A stretch of 64,000 nt of DNA from Meconema thalassinum (lineage: Eukaryota; Arthropoda; Insecta; Orthoptera; Tettigoniidae). The stretch lies in contig OX336392.1 of NCBI GenBank assembly GCA_946902985.2, positions 22,829,482 to 22,893,481 of the forward strand. The letters run 5' to 3'. The position numbers and the translations under genes are program-made. Every line of letters starts with the position of its first letter. The stretch's first letter is position 1. Below are positions 22,418 to 33,839 of the stretch, one piece after another. The notes beneath the pieces were generated by a model that saw only the letters and a list, made by a program, of their open reading frames with translations, searched no databases and had not been told where the DNA came from.

Positions 22418-24052
22418 CTACTCCAACTTTGACTCTGGAGGATCTACAGTCACTACGTCGACTATAATCTCCATGTCCTCAAGCGAGGTCATGGAGTGTA
22501 TCGACTCGGTGGAAGATTTCATAGACGCAGTTCGGCGGCGGGGGGATCTCCGCGGGGAGTGCCCAGATCTGGGGACCGAAACGTCCCCAGGCGCAGAAGC
22601 ATCCGCAGGTGTTGGCACGGATGGCTTCCCCTTTTTGGGAGAAAGGGAATGCGTAGTGCGGGGTCCCTTCTTACCCTTAACCGCCTCTTTAAGATATATA
22701 GACGGGTCAGGAGCCGAATTCCTGACCCTGGTCGACGATGCCGCCTCCGCCGGCTTCGGCGCGGCTTTCGCCGACCGTTTGGGTGGGGAGAAAGTCTTCG
22801 ACTTCCTCCCGAGTGGGGAGTAAGTCTTCAACTTCCTCCCCTGCTGTGCGGGCGGAGCAGCCTTCGCTCGCACAGCCTTCGTGCTGGCCGAAGGTGGAGT
22901 TGAAGTCACCTTCGGGCTTTCCGTGAGTATCATAGGTACTGGCTTCGTAACAGGTAACTCAGTTGAAGGTTTCACAGCTGGTACAAAAGATGAGGTCGCC
23001 GGGACCAAATTTGGTATTATGGCTCTATAATCAATCGTAGGAGAAGGCGAAATCGTGGTATGGTACTTCTTGCGGGCTTCCTGGTAGGTGAGACCATCCA
23101 GGGTTTTGATCTCCTGGATTTTCTTCTCACTCAGGAAGACAGGGCAGTTCCTGTCCCGAGGAGAATGAAATCCAGGGCAATTAGTGCACTGATAAGGTGT
23201 TGTGCACTCTTCCGCTTCGTGTGGTACCTTACCGCATGTTCCACAGATGTCGGGGCTCGAGCATCGGGATAACATATGTCCGAACTTCTGGCACTTATAA
23301 CACCTCATTGGTGGAGGGATATAAGGCCGTACGTCACAACGGTAACTTGTAACCTTGACTTTCTCTGGGAGCACCGAAAGCTCAAAGGAAATAATGAAAG
23401 CACCAGTATCCACGATTTGACCATTGACCTTGCGCGTAATGCGCCGGACATCAGTCACGTGACGGTGCTGAATATCCTCTTTGAGCTCCTCGTCAGTGTT
23501 CAGAATCAGGTCCCGGTGGAAAATAACTCCTCGGACCAGATTCAGGGACGTGTGCTTTTCCACTTTGACGGGAATGTCGCCAAAGTGGTCACATTTCAAA
23601 AGTCGTTCAACTTGCTCACCAGTCCTAGTCTTGAGCAACAAGCTACCGTTCCTCATCTTTTGTACTTTCTCAAGCTCACCATAGACACCTTCTATGTGGC
23701 GAGAAAACAAAATACTCTTTACCAGCTTGAAATCACCCCCATCTGTTCTGGCAGCTACCAGAAACTTGGGGGTGTTAGTACCCAGATTTTCACGTACAGA
23801 TTTTTCCCAGGGGGTTGATCCCCGTAGGGAATCAAATGTTAAAAACTTGGGTGTAGGACCACCCTGTTTGGGTGTAGGTCCACCCTGGTTGGGGATTTTT
23901 CTTTTAGAACCCATGGCCAGATCATCCTCCCCGAATGCCACCGACATCCGATCACGGGCCGTCACAGTAGGCGCTACCCAGCCAGGGCAAGGCCCGCCTA
24001 GCTTGGAAGGCATTGCCCGGGGGTCCGATGTTTTACAATGCCGTATTGGCAT
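22418..24052 (-). CDS. ORF1 gag-like nucleic-acid-binding protein of the I-group LINE
   Basis: The 544-codon frame is uninterrupted. Residues 105-245 look like the RRM-type fold region common to ORF1 proteins. Three zinc knuckles follow: C251-C254-H259-C264, C270-C273-H278-C283 and C289-C292-H296-C303. The C-terminal third is basic and low in complexity (Pro, Ser, Lys). A short GGPTPK duplication sits at 57-68. ORF1 binds the LINE RNA to form the ribonucleoprotein. The ATG at 24052 is chosen as the longest; ATG codon 47 is an alternative. Confidence 0.88.
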   Translation of the reverse strand: MPIRHCKTSDPRAMPSKLGGPCPGWVAPTVTARDRMSVAFGEDDLAMGSKRKIPNQGGPTPKQGGPTPKFLTFDSLRGSTPWEKSVRENLGTNTPKFLVAARTDGGDFKLVKSILFSRHIEGVYGELEKVQKMRNGSLLLKTRTGEQVERLLKCDHFGDIPVKVEKHTSLNLVRGVIFHRDLILNTDEELKEDIQHRHVTDVRRITRKVNGQIVDTGAFIISFELSVLPEKVKVTSYRCDVRPYIPPPMRCYKCQKFGHMLSRCSSPDICGTCGKVPHEAEECTTPYQCTNCPGFHSPRDRNCPVFLSEKKIQEIKTLDGLTYQEARKKYHTTISPSPTIDYRAIIPNLVPATSSFVPAVKPSTELPVTKPVPMILTESPKVTSTPPSASTKAVRAKAAPPAQQGRKLKTYSPLGRKSKTFSPPKRSAKAAPKPAEAASSTRVRNSAPDPSIYLKEAVKGKKGPRTTHSLSPKKGKPSVPTPADASAPGDVSVPRSGHSPRRSPRRRTASMKSSTESIHSMTSLEDMEIIVDVVTVDPPESKLE

Positions 24053-24443
24053 GTACCCCTTGGCATATACTGGATTTTACAGCTCGGACATTCGGCTGTG
24101 CGGGGACCTGCGTAGTCAGGCGGATACTACTGAACGGGTATATGGCACACCCACCTGTCGGCGCGGCCAAGACCGGAACAGGCTTTCGAGCGTAGTCGCT
24201 ATCGTAAGTGGCCCATCCCCTAACAGCACGCACATATAGAAATTTTGGTTGCCAGACCCTGAAAGCAGTGACGGAAAGAAGTGCGATATAACCTAATGAG
24301 AGTTATACCGCACGGGTGTATGTCTTTTAGAGCTGACTGTCAAACCCTCGAAAGGGGACCGTTCCGAGAAGCCCTTTTAGTCGCCTTTTACGACTGGCAG
24401 GGAGTACCGTGGGTGTATTCGAAACCCCCCACCCACAGGGGGA
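24053..24443 (-). other. 5' UTR of the I-group LINE
   Basis: About 390 bp from the element start to ORF1. It contains TAGTCGCCTTTTACGACTGG (plus strand), a phrase common near the 5' end of such elements. It presumably carries the internal promoter; no motif was pinpointed. Confidence 0.65.
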
Positions 24444-24619
24444 GAAATATTTAGTCAGCAACTCCATAGACGTACGTGTGTATTGCATTTGCCTGATAAA
24501 AACCATGCGATTGTGTAATTGCAATTATTAAGGTTCTACAATACGTGGTACTTGTTTCGGGACTTGATATAAGTCATCACACAGACCTCTTCATGGATTG
24601 ACTATGTAAAACTCCGGGT

Positions 24620-24745
24620 AAAAAGAAAATGACCGACTCGGTATAGCCACTGTTAGTGCAGGGATTTGAACGTAGGATTTCCGAACCGCAGCTACATATG
24701 GCAGATATCATTCGACTAATTTCCTGGTCTAACTGGTAGTGGTAG
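24620..24745 (-). repeat. tRNA-like SINE remnant
   Basis: The minus strand carries GTTCAAATCCCTGCACT (B-box-like) and a TTAGTCGAATG arm. It is short and degraded. Confidence 0.4.
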
Positions 24746-24852
24746 ACTTCAGTCGAACATCAATGCGATAAATACCTACAAGCTATGAATGTTAACTGAC
24801 GTGCTCTTGCAAGAGATAGAATAGAGGGAATCAGGGATATCGGCGTTATTAA

Positions 24853-25258
24853 TTATTATTATTATTATTAGCGTATGGTACAACACAAAACAAACAACAT
24901 AAACAATATACATACATACAATAAGTAACACATTACAACTGTAACAATCAAGCAAGGGAAAGGGTGTTCAAAGATTAATGTCTAAATTTTCTAGCCATCT
25001 TATGGCTTCAGTAGAGGCTATTACAAAGTCCTGAGTTGATCCAGTGAATGCTCTACTAATACACTCAGTGACAATATGGTTCATAGTCTGTCTAACTGCA
25101 CCACAATCACAGGTTGGGGAAGATCGCATACCCCATTTAAACATCATTGATCCGCATCTCCCGTGGTTAGTGCGGACTCTGTTGAGAGTTACCCATGTCT
25201 TGCGGGGTAAATCAAATCCAGCTGGCAGATTTATGCTTCTAGAGTGCGTCTCTACCTT
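24853..25258 (-). mobile_element. 5'-truncated LINE 3' end with intact C-terminal ORF
   Basis: The minus strand reads THSRSINLPAGFDLPRKTW, LNRVRTNHGRCGSMMFKWG, then a CDCG..H..C zinc-like motif, HIVTECISRAF and EAIRWLENLDINL, stopping at 24968-24970. No stop interrupts 24968-25258. There is no ATG at the front because the copy is 5' truncated. A short 3' UTR ends GTACCATACGC plus ATT repeats at 24853. It belongs to a different LINE group from the neighbours. Confidence 0.8.
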
Positions 25259-25269
25259 AAAAGACAGTA

Positions 25270-25665
25270 CGCTTTAAATGGGGCGTGCTGATGCCAGATC
25301 TACTGCATATACTAAGTTCTACAAGGCAGACACTTGATGTAACATAACTCGTATACAGGCGTGGTTTTATGCAAACCTCGGGAAATTTTCGAAATATTTG
25401 TTTGTGGTATATAACTGTACCTCATGCCTTGCAGCGAACGACAGTACAAAATTTAGATATGTTACATCAAAGCTCAGAGCGCAATTTTAATGCACACATT
25501 CTAATTTGTAATTTTCAATTATTCACAAATATGATAATATTATAATGTGTTATTATATTACATTTTCTCGATTATCATACGGTAGGTTATAATACATTAT
25601 AATATGACATTTTCCACGAATATAATAATATCAGAAAATTGAAAGTTAAATGTATCACATAAATT
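25270..25665. other. No gene recognised
   Basis: AT-rich with local ATTATAAT palindromic stretches; unassigned. Confidence 0.5.
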
Positions 25666-25671
25666 CAGGAC

Positions 25672-26250
25672 TGCCCACTTTCCTCTGGTAGTGGTGATAA
25701 CCCTTCCATAAATTCCTCCGTGTCCCTGGGTGGACCAGTTTCAGCCGATATCGGAACAGTAGGCGAACCATCGAAAGTGGAAGAAGACAAAGATGATGAT
25801 GAAGATGACAAGCGTATCAAAAATTGTTCCTCGTCAATTTGAATCTCATCTAGTTTCCGCAGTTCACTTTCGATTTTTTTGGTGTGGTTCACGTAGATTG
25901 TCCAATTTTGTGTGGTCACGTGGTGGTATGCAGCCGAAATTAAATTCTTCATCTCTTGTTTTTTGAATGAGACGTTGTTCAATTTTATATAGTTCTTCAC
26001 TTATACACGTATATCCAAATTCTGGATATAGCCAATAGTCTCTGGGGTCACAAGAGCAGTATGGTGACAAGCGAAGAACATATTTTCCTGCTGATGTGGC
26101 CATCTCTCTGTTTCGATTAACAATAAAAAGAAACTCCCGCTTTAACATATCATTTCTAAAAGGGATCCTCTTTTGAGTGAGCCAGTTTACAATCCGTTCT
26201 TTTCTCCATGCCGTTGTAGGTATAAGTTCGCTTTTCCAACTGTGATAGCC
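25672..26250 (-). pseudogene. DDE transposase C-terminal fragment (IS630/Tc1-mariner superfamily type)
   Basis: The minus strand shows TTAWRKERIVNWLTQKRIPF, then VLRLSPY, then in a shifted frame VKNYIKLNNVSFKKQEMKN, AAYHHVTTQNW and HTKKIESELRKLDEIQIDE, ending in an acidic, serine-rich tail. The order (W..NWL..IPF, LRLPPY, VKN.I..NNV.F) matches a common insect and cnidarian DDE_3-like transposase. An in-frame TAA lies before VKNY and an indel lies after SPY. The catalytic aspartates would lie upstream or in the scrambled part. Non-functional. Confidence 0.6.
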
Positions 26251-26269
26251 TATAGTAACTTAGCTTCTC

Positions 26270-26955
26270 GTTTGTAGAGCTTCTATCGCTTTGCATATCT
26301 CCTAATTTAATTTATGTTCGACCCTAACTATTATGTGTCAGAAAACTGTAAAATAATGAGGCTCATTATAACACTATTTTTCATTATGAAACAGTTTCTC
26401 CCACCAATCAGAGCTCAAGAAACACTTGTGCGACCAATTAGATAAGGATACATTCGCGCATGCGCTCAAAATCCAACATGTCTATATAAATTACCGAAAG
26501 TGCACCGTCCATATGTTCGCGTAAATAAACTTGTGAATATGAGACAAGAAATAGCACTGTACCTTAATATCCTCAAATCCAATTTCTACACAGCGCGTTG
26601 TATTGAAACGACTTCGGTGACAGTTTTACTGAATACACAATCTGAACATATGGCATTGAAGCACACAGAGCGCATGCGTCGGTTGTCCAGAGAGCTTAGA
26701 ATACAGAGATATACTACTCACCGCAGCACCCGATCACAACATTATAGTAACTGAACAGATATTTATGAATATTTATGTTAAAACATATAATAAAGTTATA
26801 ATTATCGTCGAACATAAACAGTCGTATGCAACTCGCCTATAATGGTAATTAAGACACTCGTATGGAAATTATAAAACTCGCATACGCTCGTTTTATAAAA
26901 ATACTCGTGTCTTAATTATAGTCATTATAGGCTCGTTGCATAATGCACTATTATA
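26270..26955 (-). mobile_element. Hairpin-bearing non-autonomous element, copy 3
   Basis: The hairpin at 26806-26955 (GTCGAACATAAACAGTCG paired with the distal ATGCAACGAGCC block) lies at the right. To the left are inverse versions of CCAATCAGAGCTCA (26404), GCGCATGCGCTC (26456) and AAATAGCACTGTACCTTAAT (26550), matching 50050-50380. The 84-aa frame at 26500 is part of this element and not a gene. Confidence 0.6.
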
Positions 26956-26959
26956 GCCA

Positions 26960-27605
26960 AGATGAGGACCAAGGAGATATATTGGGCCCATTAATCATTG
27001 ATGTCACTTGACATATTTACTTAATTTTTGCTCGACCCACAGCATGTATTAACTTAGTTTAAATCTCTGAAGCACGATAGGCCCATCATACTATATTGCT
27101 TATTGGTTTATGAGCTGCCCAATAAATGGACATTTTTTATTAAGAAACTATTTCTTCTGATTTCGTTGATCTATTTGTGTTTAGGGTTTTTGATTCGGAT
27201 CTAAGGAGGAGTTGATCTACCCATGTAAACCCTTATCCTATTCATCATCCCCTGAGACTATTTGAGATCTTGTATCCTCCGGCTTAACTTTTGTGGCCGA
27301 ACTGAACCTATATCGTAATAATTTTTCTATAGCTGTGTTGTTGGCTTATCAGCGTGAATTGAGGTGTTTTCTCCGGGTCATCCAATTCATTGCCGATTAA
27401 CGGGTACATAGGTAAAATGGTGCTGTAACGTGATGGGCTCAATAAACTGGATAACCAGAGCGTGCTGCATTTTTACTATGGTACTTTTAAATAAGCCACT
27501 CGATAAAATTGGACAACCAGAGTGGGTTGCATTATTCGATTGGCATTTGATTTCAATTGCTCAAATAAACTGGATACCCAAATTATATCAATAATGTATG
27601 CCATT
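26960..27605. other. No gene recognised
   Basis: AT-rich; the phrase AAACTGGATAACC or close forms recur near 27445, 27510 and 27570. Otherwise unassigned. Confidence 0.45.
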
Positions 27606-27609
27606 GCCT

Positions 27610-27820
27610 AAGCGACTACTTCGTGATGTAATGGATAGCATTCTAGGCTGTCACTCCTCAGTACCGGTTCAGTTCCCGGCTAATTCTGTCAAAGAAGATA
27701 GTTCAGCTCTGAGGGCTGGAACGCGGAACACTCATGACCAAACAAATCTAAGTACACGAGGCAGATGCCCAAACCTTTCACTGAGTCAACAATGAATAAT
27801 CTCTATCTTTATATTGTAAT
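27610..27820 (+). mobile_element. tRNA-derived SINE, family I
   Basis: A-box-like GATGTAATGGATAGCA and B-box-like GGTTCAGTTCCC are followed by a SINE body ending in an AT-rich tail near 27820. Confidence 0.5.
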
Positions 27821-27846
27821 GTGTTAGAGAGAACTGAATCTTTCCC

Positions 27847-28930
27847 CACGTGGGCGCCATTTGTTATCTTTCAATTCTTGCCACAAGTTGGCTTTACCCA
27901 GAGAAGCCATTTCGAACTTTGAAGATACAAAAAATAAATAAAAATGAATATTCTGCCTCATAAATGGCCTTTCTTTAAAATTTAAGCAAATGACATAATT
28001 AGAACTGTAATTGAAAAAATCCACCTTTTTGAAACTCTTCTTATCTCCGGGCGTGTGCGGATATTCTGAAAGGACTGGCTCGTACATAGGCCTTACCAAA
28101 ACCTCCTATAAATTAATAAAGACGAAGGAAGGTTTACATGCATCTAACTAAAAAGAAACTATCCAATTTAAATTTACTCTATATTCTGAAGCTGCATGCA
28201 AGAAATGGATAAATATAATAACAAAGAGTGACACACAAGAAATGCAATTAAATATATAATATAATATGATAATATAATAATAATAATATTTAGGCCTGTA
28301 AAGATTTATTAGTTGGTTTTCACATTACCGGTAATGCGGTCGTCTGCCCCATATGTCTATTTCACCTCTACACCACTTTGAATCTGGTCAGCCATGCCTT
28401 CACATTTCACGGTCCTCTTCAACGTTGCACAATTATTTGCTTAGGCATCAGCCCTACTGTGATTGTGGCATAACAGCAAGAACCCAATCACCCTCCGTCG
28501 AAACACGAAGCACTCAGCTCAAGAGAGACACACTACCCAACCAGTCATCTCAATGTCCAGAGAGACAATCGTCTTGCAGCAGTCCACTCAGTCTCAAATG
28601 CCACAGCTCATACCAGGAAGTCTTCTCAGAATCACTATTGTCACGTTGTTCCCAAGCTACTCCAAACAGTCCCCTTGCTCGGCTGTCTGACACACCCTGT
28701 TCCACGCCTAAGGGCTTCTTCCCTGCTCGTACACATCCAGTAGTTCATACAAGGCCATCTTCTAACAGACACAAGTGAGCTCGTTTGTCATAGTTCTAGC
28801 CCTTTGGATAGGTAGCACCATTTGCAAGAGCACCTACTCTTTCTCGTGACCAGCGACAGACTTATATCTCACCAACAAGTGACAGGCAATTACGCCCCCC
28901 ACCATTCTCCGTACTTAAATATACCAAAAC
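27847..28930 (-). mobile_element. LTR-retrotransposon remnant: primer-binding site and probable LTR
   Basis: On the minus strand AACAAATGGCGCCCACGTGG (27851-27870) looks like an LTR end followed by a TGGCGCCC tRNA primer-binding site of the gypsy type. The LTR would occupy higher coordinates, where a GC-richer block (28350-28900) and TTGGTGAGATATAAGTC suggest a promoter. The outer LTR border, a second LTR and any gag-pol are not seen; the internal region ends at the SINE. This is a tentative reading. Confidence 0.35.
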
Positions 28931-29040
28931 TGTACAAATGAAATATACTATATTCTTTACAACCTGGAATCAAAGCAAGCTCCAGAATCTCGTCAAAAGT
29001 AACCTAAAATACATTGAATAATTAATAATAAAAAGTATAC

Positions 29041-29055
29041 GTATATGATAATATA

Positions 29056-29095
<40 letters not shown>
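29041..29095. repeat. (ATA)n microsatellite
   Basis: A long AAT/ATA run. Confidence 0.9.
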
Positions 29096-29096
<1 letters not shown>

Positions 29097-29230
29097 CACT
29101 GCGTCTACTGCAGACGTGTCCAATGCAATTGAACACGTTGCCAACACGATAACATGATATAAAGAAATAACAAACCTACGAGCCTACATTAAAACTGTCA
29201 TGGGGAACTCATAAAACATAGGTTACAATA

Positions 29231-30700
29231 TACACACATCAAAAAAAGTTTTGCATCACCTCGGTTCCAAGAGTTCCGGAACCGTTAAATACAAAGGGAA
29301 TAGAGATCAACACAAACAACATTTCAGCTCGTTTTATTGCTCATGAGACCCACACATTGCATGTTGTACCATCATACAGCTAGACTTTCAGCATTTGTGG
29401 TCCAGATTGCAGTACACACCACTACCTCTAATACCCAGTAGCACGTCCTCTTGCATTGATGCATGCCTGTATTCGCCGTGGCATACTATCCACAAGTTCA
29501 TCAAGACACTGTTGGTCCAAATTGTCCCACTCCTCAACGACAATTCGGCGTAAATCTCTCAGAGTGGTTGGTGGGTCAAGACGTCCATAAAAAGCCCTTT
29601 TCAACATATCCCAGGCATGTTCGATAGGGTTCATGTCTGGCGAACATGCTGGCCACTGTAGTCGAGCGATGTCGTTATCTTGAAGGAACGCATTCACAAG
29701 ATGTGCACGATGAGGTCGAGAATTGTCGTCCATGAAGACAAATGCCTCTCCAATATTCTGCCGATATGGTTGCACTATGGGTCGGAGGATGTCAATCAGG
29801 TATCGTAAAGCCGTTTCGGAGCCTTCCATGACCACCAGTGGCGTACGTCGGCCCCACATAATGCCACCCCAAAACATCAGGGAACCACCACCTTGCTGCA
29901 CTCGCTGGACAGTGTGTCTAAGACGTTCAGCCTGACCAGGGTGCCTCCAAACACGTCTCCGACGATTGTCTGGTTGAAGGCATATGCGACACTCATCGGT
30001 GAAGAGAACGTGATGCCAATTCCGTGGGGTCCATTCAGCATGTTGTTGGGCTCATCTGTACCGCGCTGCATGGTGTCGGGGTTGCAAAGCTGGACCTCGC
30101 CATGGACGTCGGGAGTGAAGTTGCGCATCATGCAGCCTATTGCGCACAGTTTGAGTTGAAACACGACGTCCTGTGGCTGAACGAAACGCATTATTCAACA
30201 TGGTGGCATTGCTGTCAGGGTTCCTCCGAGCGGCAATCCGTAAGTAGCGGTCATCCACTACAGTAGTAGCCCTTGGGCGGCCTGAGCGAGGCCTGTCATC
30301 GACAGTTCCTGTATCTCTGTACCTCCTCCATGTCCGAACAACATCGCTTTGGTTCACTCTGAGACGCCTGGAAACTTCCCTTGTTGAGAGCCCTTCTTGA
30401 CACAAAGTAACAATGCGGACGCGATCGAACTGCGGTATTGACCTTCTAGGCATGGTAGAACTACAGACAACATGAGCAGCGTACCTTCGTCCTGGTGGAA
30501 TGACTGGAACTGATCGGCTGTCGTACCCCCTCCGTCTAATAGGCCCTGCTCATGCATGGTTGTTTACATCTTTGAGCAGTTTTAGTGACATCTATGAACA
30601 GTCAAAGGGACTGTATCTTGGATACAATATACACAGTCAACGTCTATATGCCGGAGATCTGGGAACCGAGGTGATGCAAAACTTTTTTTGATGTGTGTAT
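29231..30700 (-). mobile_element. Tc1-family DNA transposon with terminal inverted repeats
   Basis: Left end ACACACATCAAAAAAAGTTT (29232) and its reverse complement at 30679-30698 begin a match of about 37 bp that continues into TTGCATCACCTCGGTTCC. TA dinucleotides flank both ends, as expected for Tc1/mariner target duplication. One transposase gene lies inside. The right border sits within the TATATAA start of the tandem repeat at 30700. Confidence 0.92.
29428..30453 (-). pseudogene. Tc1-type DD34E transposase with one internal stop
   Basis: The 342-codon frame opens at ATG 30453 and is interrupted only by TGA at 30052-30054 (residue 134), where tryptophan fits the family. N-terminal helix-turn-helix segments cover about 5-110 (REVSRRLRVNQSDVVRTWRR, then RPRSGRPRAT, the GRPR-type linker). 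Catalytic residues are D153 (LFTDE), D243 (MDDN) and E278 (NPIEHAWD), with 34 residues between the last two. Only one nonsense change is visible, so this is a young inactive copy that might still be mobilised in trans through its inverted repeats. Confidence 0.9.
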
Positions 30701-32580
30701 ATAAGAATGAAAGTTTGTCTGTTTTTTCTGAATTTCCACGGAAATTTGCGATATTTGTGCGTTTCAGACTGTTTTATGATGAATGCGCGCAAAAATAATT
30801 TTTTGTCTGTCTGTTTGTTTGTTTGTTTGTTTGTCTGTCTGTGGACAATTTTTTGTGTCCTTATAACTCGAGAACGGCTGAGTGTATCAACGTAAAATTT
30901 GATACAGATATCCTTCAGAGGCATGACACCAATCATTGATGTAACTCTTCTCCGTACCTCTCATAAAAGGGGCCCTACCCCCTTAAAATACATGCTGAAA
31001 TAGGCGTAGAAGGGTGAAACAATGCTCATTTTCAGCCCCTCAATGTGAGAAACGAAACTCGGGGGCCCTAAAACGACATTTTAAGACCCTAAAACCAACA
31101 GTTTTTGAGATATTCCCAGAAAACTAATTTCACTTAATAAATTAATGAAAGAATGCATGCCGGTAACCATGGCAACTGAATCTCAGAGGTACATCTATTT
31201 CTGTAAGACGCAATGCAATTCCATTTATTACATTACTGTGAAAGTTTGCAAACGGCTATAAGGTTATAACGGATCCAAATTAAGCTGAAATATTCATCAA
31301 TACATACAATGCGCTTAAGGGGTCAAGGGGTACTCTAGAATTTTTTCACGCGATTTACACGTGCGGGTGTGGTACGGAAGGTCTATTATATTCCTTCTCT
31401 CTTATATAAAAATGAATGTTTGTCTGTTTTTTTCTGAATTTCCACGGAAATTTGCGATATTTGCGCGTTTCTGACTGTTTTGTGATGGTTGCGCGAAAAA
31501 TAAAATATTTGTCTGTCTGTGGACAATATTTTGTGTCCTCATAACTCGAGAACGGCTGGGTGGATTAACGTAAAATTTGATACAGATATCCATCTGAGGC
31601 ACGATACTAATCATTGATGTAACTCTTCTCCGTACCTCTCATAACAGGGGGCTTACCCCCTTAAAATACAAGCTGAAATAAGCGTAGAAGGGTGAAACAA
31701 AGCTCATTTTCAGTCCCTCAATGTGAGAAACGAAACTCGGGGGCCCTAAAAGAACCCCGAAAACCACATTTTAAGGCCATAAACCAACATTTTTCGAGAT
31801 ATTCCCAAAAAACTAATTTCACTTAATACATTAATGAAGGAATGCATGCCGGTAACAATGGCAACAGAATCTCAGAGGTCATCTATTTCTGTAAGACGCA
31901 ATGCAATTCCATTTATTATATTACTGTGAAGGTTTGCAAACGACAATAAGGTTATAACGGATCCAAATTAAGCTGAAATATTCATCAATACATATAATGC
32001 GCTTAAGGGGCCAAGGGGTACTCTAGATTTTTTTAACGCGATTTACACGTGCGGGTATGGTACGGAAGGTCTATTATATCCCTATCCATATATTGTTATA
32101 TTATTATTATTATTACTATTATTTTAATTATTATCATTATTATGGCGTACAACGACGAGACAAACTCATTTTCAAACCCTTGGTGTCAGAAACAAAACTC
32201 GGGGCCCCTCAAGAGCCATAAAGGGTCCCCAAAAACTATATTTTAAGGCTCTAAACCCAACAGTTTCTTAGATATTCCCAGAAAGCTAATTTCATTTAAT
32301 AAACTAAACAAGGAATGCAAGCCACTAACCATGACAAACCATGACAACAGTATCTCAAGAGGTGGCATCCAACTTTTCATCTATTTCTGGAATAAGTAAT
32401 GCCACTCCATTTATTACATTTCTGTGAAAGGTTGCAAATGGCTATAATGTTATCACGGAACCAACTAAAACTGTAAAATTCATCAATGCGCTTAAGGGGT
32501 TCAAGGAGTACCCTAGATTTTTTTCACACGACTTACACTTGCGATATGTCGTACAAAAGGTCTATTATATCACCAAACAG
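30700..32580 (+). repeat. Tandem copies (about 2.6) of a ~706-bp element
   Basis: AATTTCCACGGAAATTTGCG starts at 30731 and again at 31437, a 706-bp period. CATTTTCA..CGAAACTCGG-like segments occur at 31027, 31703 and, from 32165, in a third partial copy. A reverse copy of part of the unit is at 50930-51310. The first unit has a GTTT/GTCT microsatellite at 30805-30845. Non-coding. Confidence 0.8.
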
Positions 32581-33429
32581 CAACATTATTTTCAAAAATT
32601 CCTGATTTGAAATAGTAGACTGTTTTGCTGATTTTAGGAATTTGGGCCATTGGAGGCAAAAGAAAACTGAATTTTTATGCACCACAAGCCTTTTTAGGTA
32701 GATTTCATTAGAAAGCTAACTATTGCAATGGGTCCCATGTTTCGACTTCCGGAAAATTTCGACATATCTTCGCGTTTCACATCCCCCAGACCCCAAAACC
32801 ACCGTCCGTTCAAAAGTTTATACATAATGTATGTATGTATATATCAGTTTCTTGTGGACACGATAACTGTCGTAATTTTGCACCAATCACTTTGAATTTT
32901 TTACATAATATGTATACCCTTAAAATCTCGGTCGAGTTCGTTAATGGGCAAAATCGGTCAAAGGGGGTGAAAATGGGAGGCTTTTTTCGAAAAAGTGAAA
33001 TATCGCTATAACTCTCTTAATATCTGAAATATTGAATCCATTCAAAGTTCATACTATGTGTCGGACAAGGCCCTAAAATTTATGTTTGAAACGTTTTTTG
33101 ATAGCACCAACCATTGACCAAAGGGGTGGAAAAAAGTGGGTTTTTCGGGAAACATTAATCATATCTCTGTTAATAGGCACAATATCAAAACCGTACAAAA
33201 TGGACAATATTCCTACAATAATTACCTAAAACTTTTGTCTGAAAGAATTTTTGATATGACCCACCATTACGCCACGGGGTGAGCAAAATGATTTAAATTA
33301 TAAGAAAATGCCAAGTGCCGAGAGAGGTTGCCATGACAACTTTACTTTTAATTGATAAGGGATGAGCCATCAGCAGTTGCGTTGACAACGCCACTGCACG
33401 AGATAACATTCAGTTTTCCATCTGTCTGT

Positions 33430-33646
33430 GGGAAGCGACTTCGGTATCGGAACTGGTAGCATGCTGAACTTCTATGCCCAAGGTCGCGGGTTCAAACCCG
33501 GCTGAAGTGGTCGGATTTACTAAGAGCGCTAAAAAACCCTGAGTTTGCTTTCCTTCGGAGGAGAAGTTCCAACGTTCGTTGCGAGTTGATGGTTCCGGTG
33601 GCATCTAGTAGACAAGTTCACAGATAGGTGTCGTAGATGGTAGTAT
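33430..33646 (+). mobile_element. SINE family A, internally deleted
   Basis: Head GCGACTTCGGTATCGGAACT, B box GGTTCAAACCC at about 33490. It loses the CCATGTCATA section and is cut by the duplication junction at 33646. Confidence 0.8.
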
Positions 33647-33779
33647 TTTAGGTAGATTTCAATAGAAAGCTAACTATTGCAATGGGTACTATGTTTCGAT
33701 TTCCGGAAAATTTCGACATATCTTCGCGTTTCACATCTCCCAGACCCCAAAATCACCGTCAGTTCAAAAGTTTATATAT

Positions 33780-33780
33780 A

Positions 33781-33837
<57 letters not shown>
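33780..33837. repeat. (AT)n microsatellite
   Basis: Pure AT run. Confidence 0.95.

Positions 33838-33839
<2 letters not shown>

Larger units (their letters stand above)
18407..24443 (-). mobile_element. Full-length I-group LINE with 11-bp target duplication
   Basis: The element runs on the minus strand. The 5' end near 24443 begins with the CCCCCTGTGGGTGGGGG motif typical of insect I/Jockey-type elements. The 3' end at 18407 has an ATC tail preceded by the GGGGCC..GGCCCC hairpin common to I-type 3' UTRs. GAAATATTTAG occurs at 18396-18406 and 24444-24454, a perfect duplication that fixes both borders. It holds ORF1 (gag-like), ORF2 endonuclease-RT and RNase H, with a single frameshift seen. 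It appears to be the youngest large insertion in the window. Confidence 0.9.

Noticed and set aside
22473..23818. Plus-strand ORFs of 116-180 aa
   Set aside because: Antisense shadows of the GC-rich LINE ORF1.
29877..30191. Separate 104-aa minus-strand gene
   Set aside because: Off-frame shadow; the true transposase frame runs through with one TGA.
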